The notes under the pieces are model-generated. The model made no database searches. It was not told the origin of the DNA and saw nothing but the letters and a program-made list of their open reading frames with translations. Below, in pieces: positions 63,513 through 64,000 of a stretch of 64,000 nucleotides of DNA. The first letter of the stretch is position 1. The number at the start of each line of letters is the position of its first letter. The position numbers were made by a program, and so were the translations under genes. Source of the stretch: Paenibacillus sp. JZ16 (GTDB taxonomy: Bacteria; Bacillota; Bacilli; Paenibacillales; Paenibacillaceae); contig NZ_CP017659.1 of assembly GCF_015326965.1 (NCBI RefSeq), positions 4,592,001 through 4,656,000 of the forward strand, in the 5' to 3' direction.

Positions 63513-63865
63513 GTTTATCGTCCTCGTTTCATTTTTTAAATTAAACGCACCATCCCCTTTCCTGTTCAGATTCCATTACATTCTCCATAGAACGTTCCAA
63601 CATTCTATCTCACCTCGATTAGCGTTCGTTCAAGCTCAGTATAGCACCAGACATGCGCTCGGTCGACAGCCATTCAAGCATGCCCCGGACCACACATAGC
63701 GTCTCTACATCCGGACCGGTATTCGTTCCAGGACCGTTGGTTCAGCCACGGTTTGCATAGGGAGCAGTACCCTCGATGCGGCATCTGCGCGTATCGCTGC
63801 TGTAAAAAACGCTGCTGTAAAAAGCATGGTGCAAAGGCTTCGAACTACCTATTCTCCAGCTCCCC
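63513..63865. other. Intergenic, nothing recognised
   Basis: About 350 bp without a supported gene. A short direct repeat CGCTGCTGTAAAAA occurs twice around 63797-63825. Confidence 0.4.
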
Positions 63866-64000
63866 TTATTCAGCCGTATTGCGGATCGTCAGGGTGATTC
63901 CAGGATAATCCGCGGCAATTGCGCTCTTACGCTCGATGATGCGGTTAATATCAAAGGCAGAGCTGAATAATTCGGGCTCAGGCTTGAATGTCACGCTGGT
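63866..64000 (-). CDS. C-terminal end of an unidentified protein, cut by window edge
   Basis: The minus strand is open from base 64000 to a TAA at 63866-63868. It encodes the last 44 residues of a protein: TSVTFKPEPELFSSAFDIN, then IIERKSAIAADYPGITLTI and the end RNTAE. Codon use is like that of neighbouring genes. The family is not recognised. Confidence 0.55.
   Translation of the reverse strand, partial: TSVTFKPEPELFSSAFDINRIIERKSAIAADYPGITLTIRNTAE

Overview
The window looks like chromosomal DNA of a Paenibacillus-type firmicute. The evidence is an mRNA style with strong GGAGG ribosome-binding sites and many GTG/TTG starts, the order cggR-gapA-pgk-tpiA-gpmI-eno, a CtsR-controlled clpP, CUT1 sugar transporters without their own ATPase, T-box control of an aminoacyl-tRNA synthetase, and an LPXTG-type surface protein. 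The genus is an inference from gene content; no database was searched.

Layout. 1-3.4 kb: the end of a polyamine ABC transporter operon (ATPase fragment, two permeases, lipoprotein). 3.5-6.5 kb: a small membrane protein broken by a frameshift, a secreted copper-amine-oxidase-N/DUF3298-like protein, clpP and tRNA-Arg. 6.65-14.05 kb: the central glycolytic operon with a recognisable CggR operator. 14.1-20 kb: a LysR regulator divergent from a frameshifted chorismate synthase paralogue, an Old Yellow Enzyme with an ArsR regulator sharing the same operator sequence, and a flavocytochrome c-type lipoprotein. 20.2-23 kb: a TetR regulator and oleate hydratase separated by a large dyad, then a small HhH protein. 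23.2-26.5 kb: Fur-box controlled iron-siderophore uptake with a fused double-length permease. 26.6-30.5 kb: an ArsR-type regulator with a large extra domain, divergent from a GH2 glycosidase. 30.8-32.3 kb: an AT-rich two-gene unit with a retropepsin-like protein, and an M50-type peptidase.

32.4-38.9 kb holds the most intriguing system: a TerB-N/TerB-C protein, a BrxD-like ATPase and a BrxHI/Lhr-like helicase in one tightly overlapped operon, without the PglX/PglZ of BREX. A phosphotransferase follows, overlapping by 8 nt. 39-45.3 kb is a LacI-controlled sugar uptake and GH30 cluster with two identical 16-bp operators. 45.4-50.8 kb is a PrpR_N-type regulator with a permease, a DUF1537 acid-sugar kinase and PdxA2, fitting D-threonate-type catabolism. 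51.7-59.3 kb is one 2505-residue cell-wall-anchored protein with seven DUF11-like repeats of exactly 435 bp. 59.5-61.5 kb is a T-box controlled, probably second, methionyl-tRNA synthetase. 61.5-62.7 kb is gene-free and made of three different short-repeat families, followed by an alpha/beta hydrolase and the end of an unidentified gene.

Two copies of a roughly 112-bp structured element (5.5 and 14.1 kb) share a core, but their 13-bp closing stems have different sequences and are both perfectly paired. This is the clearest candidate for an undescribed RNA or repeat family here.
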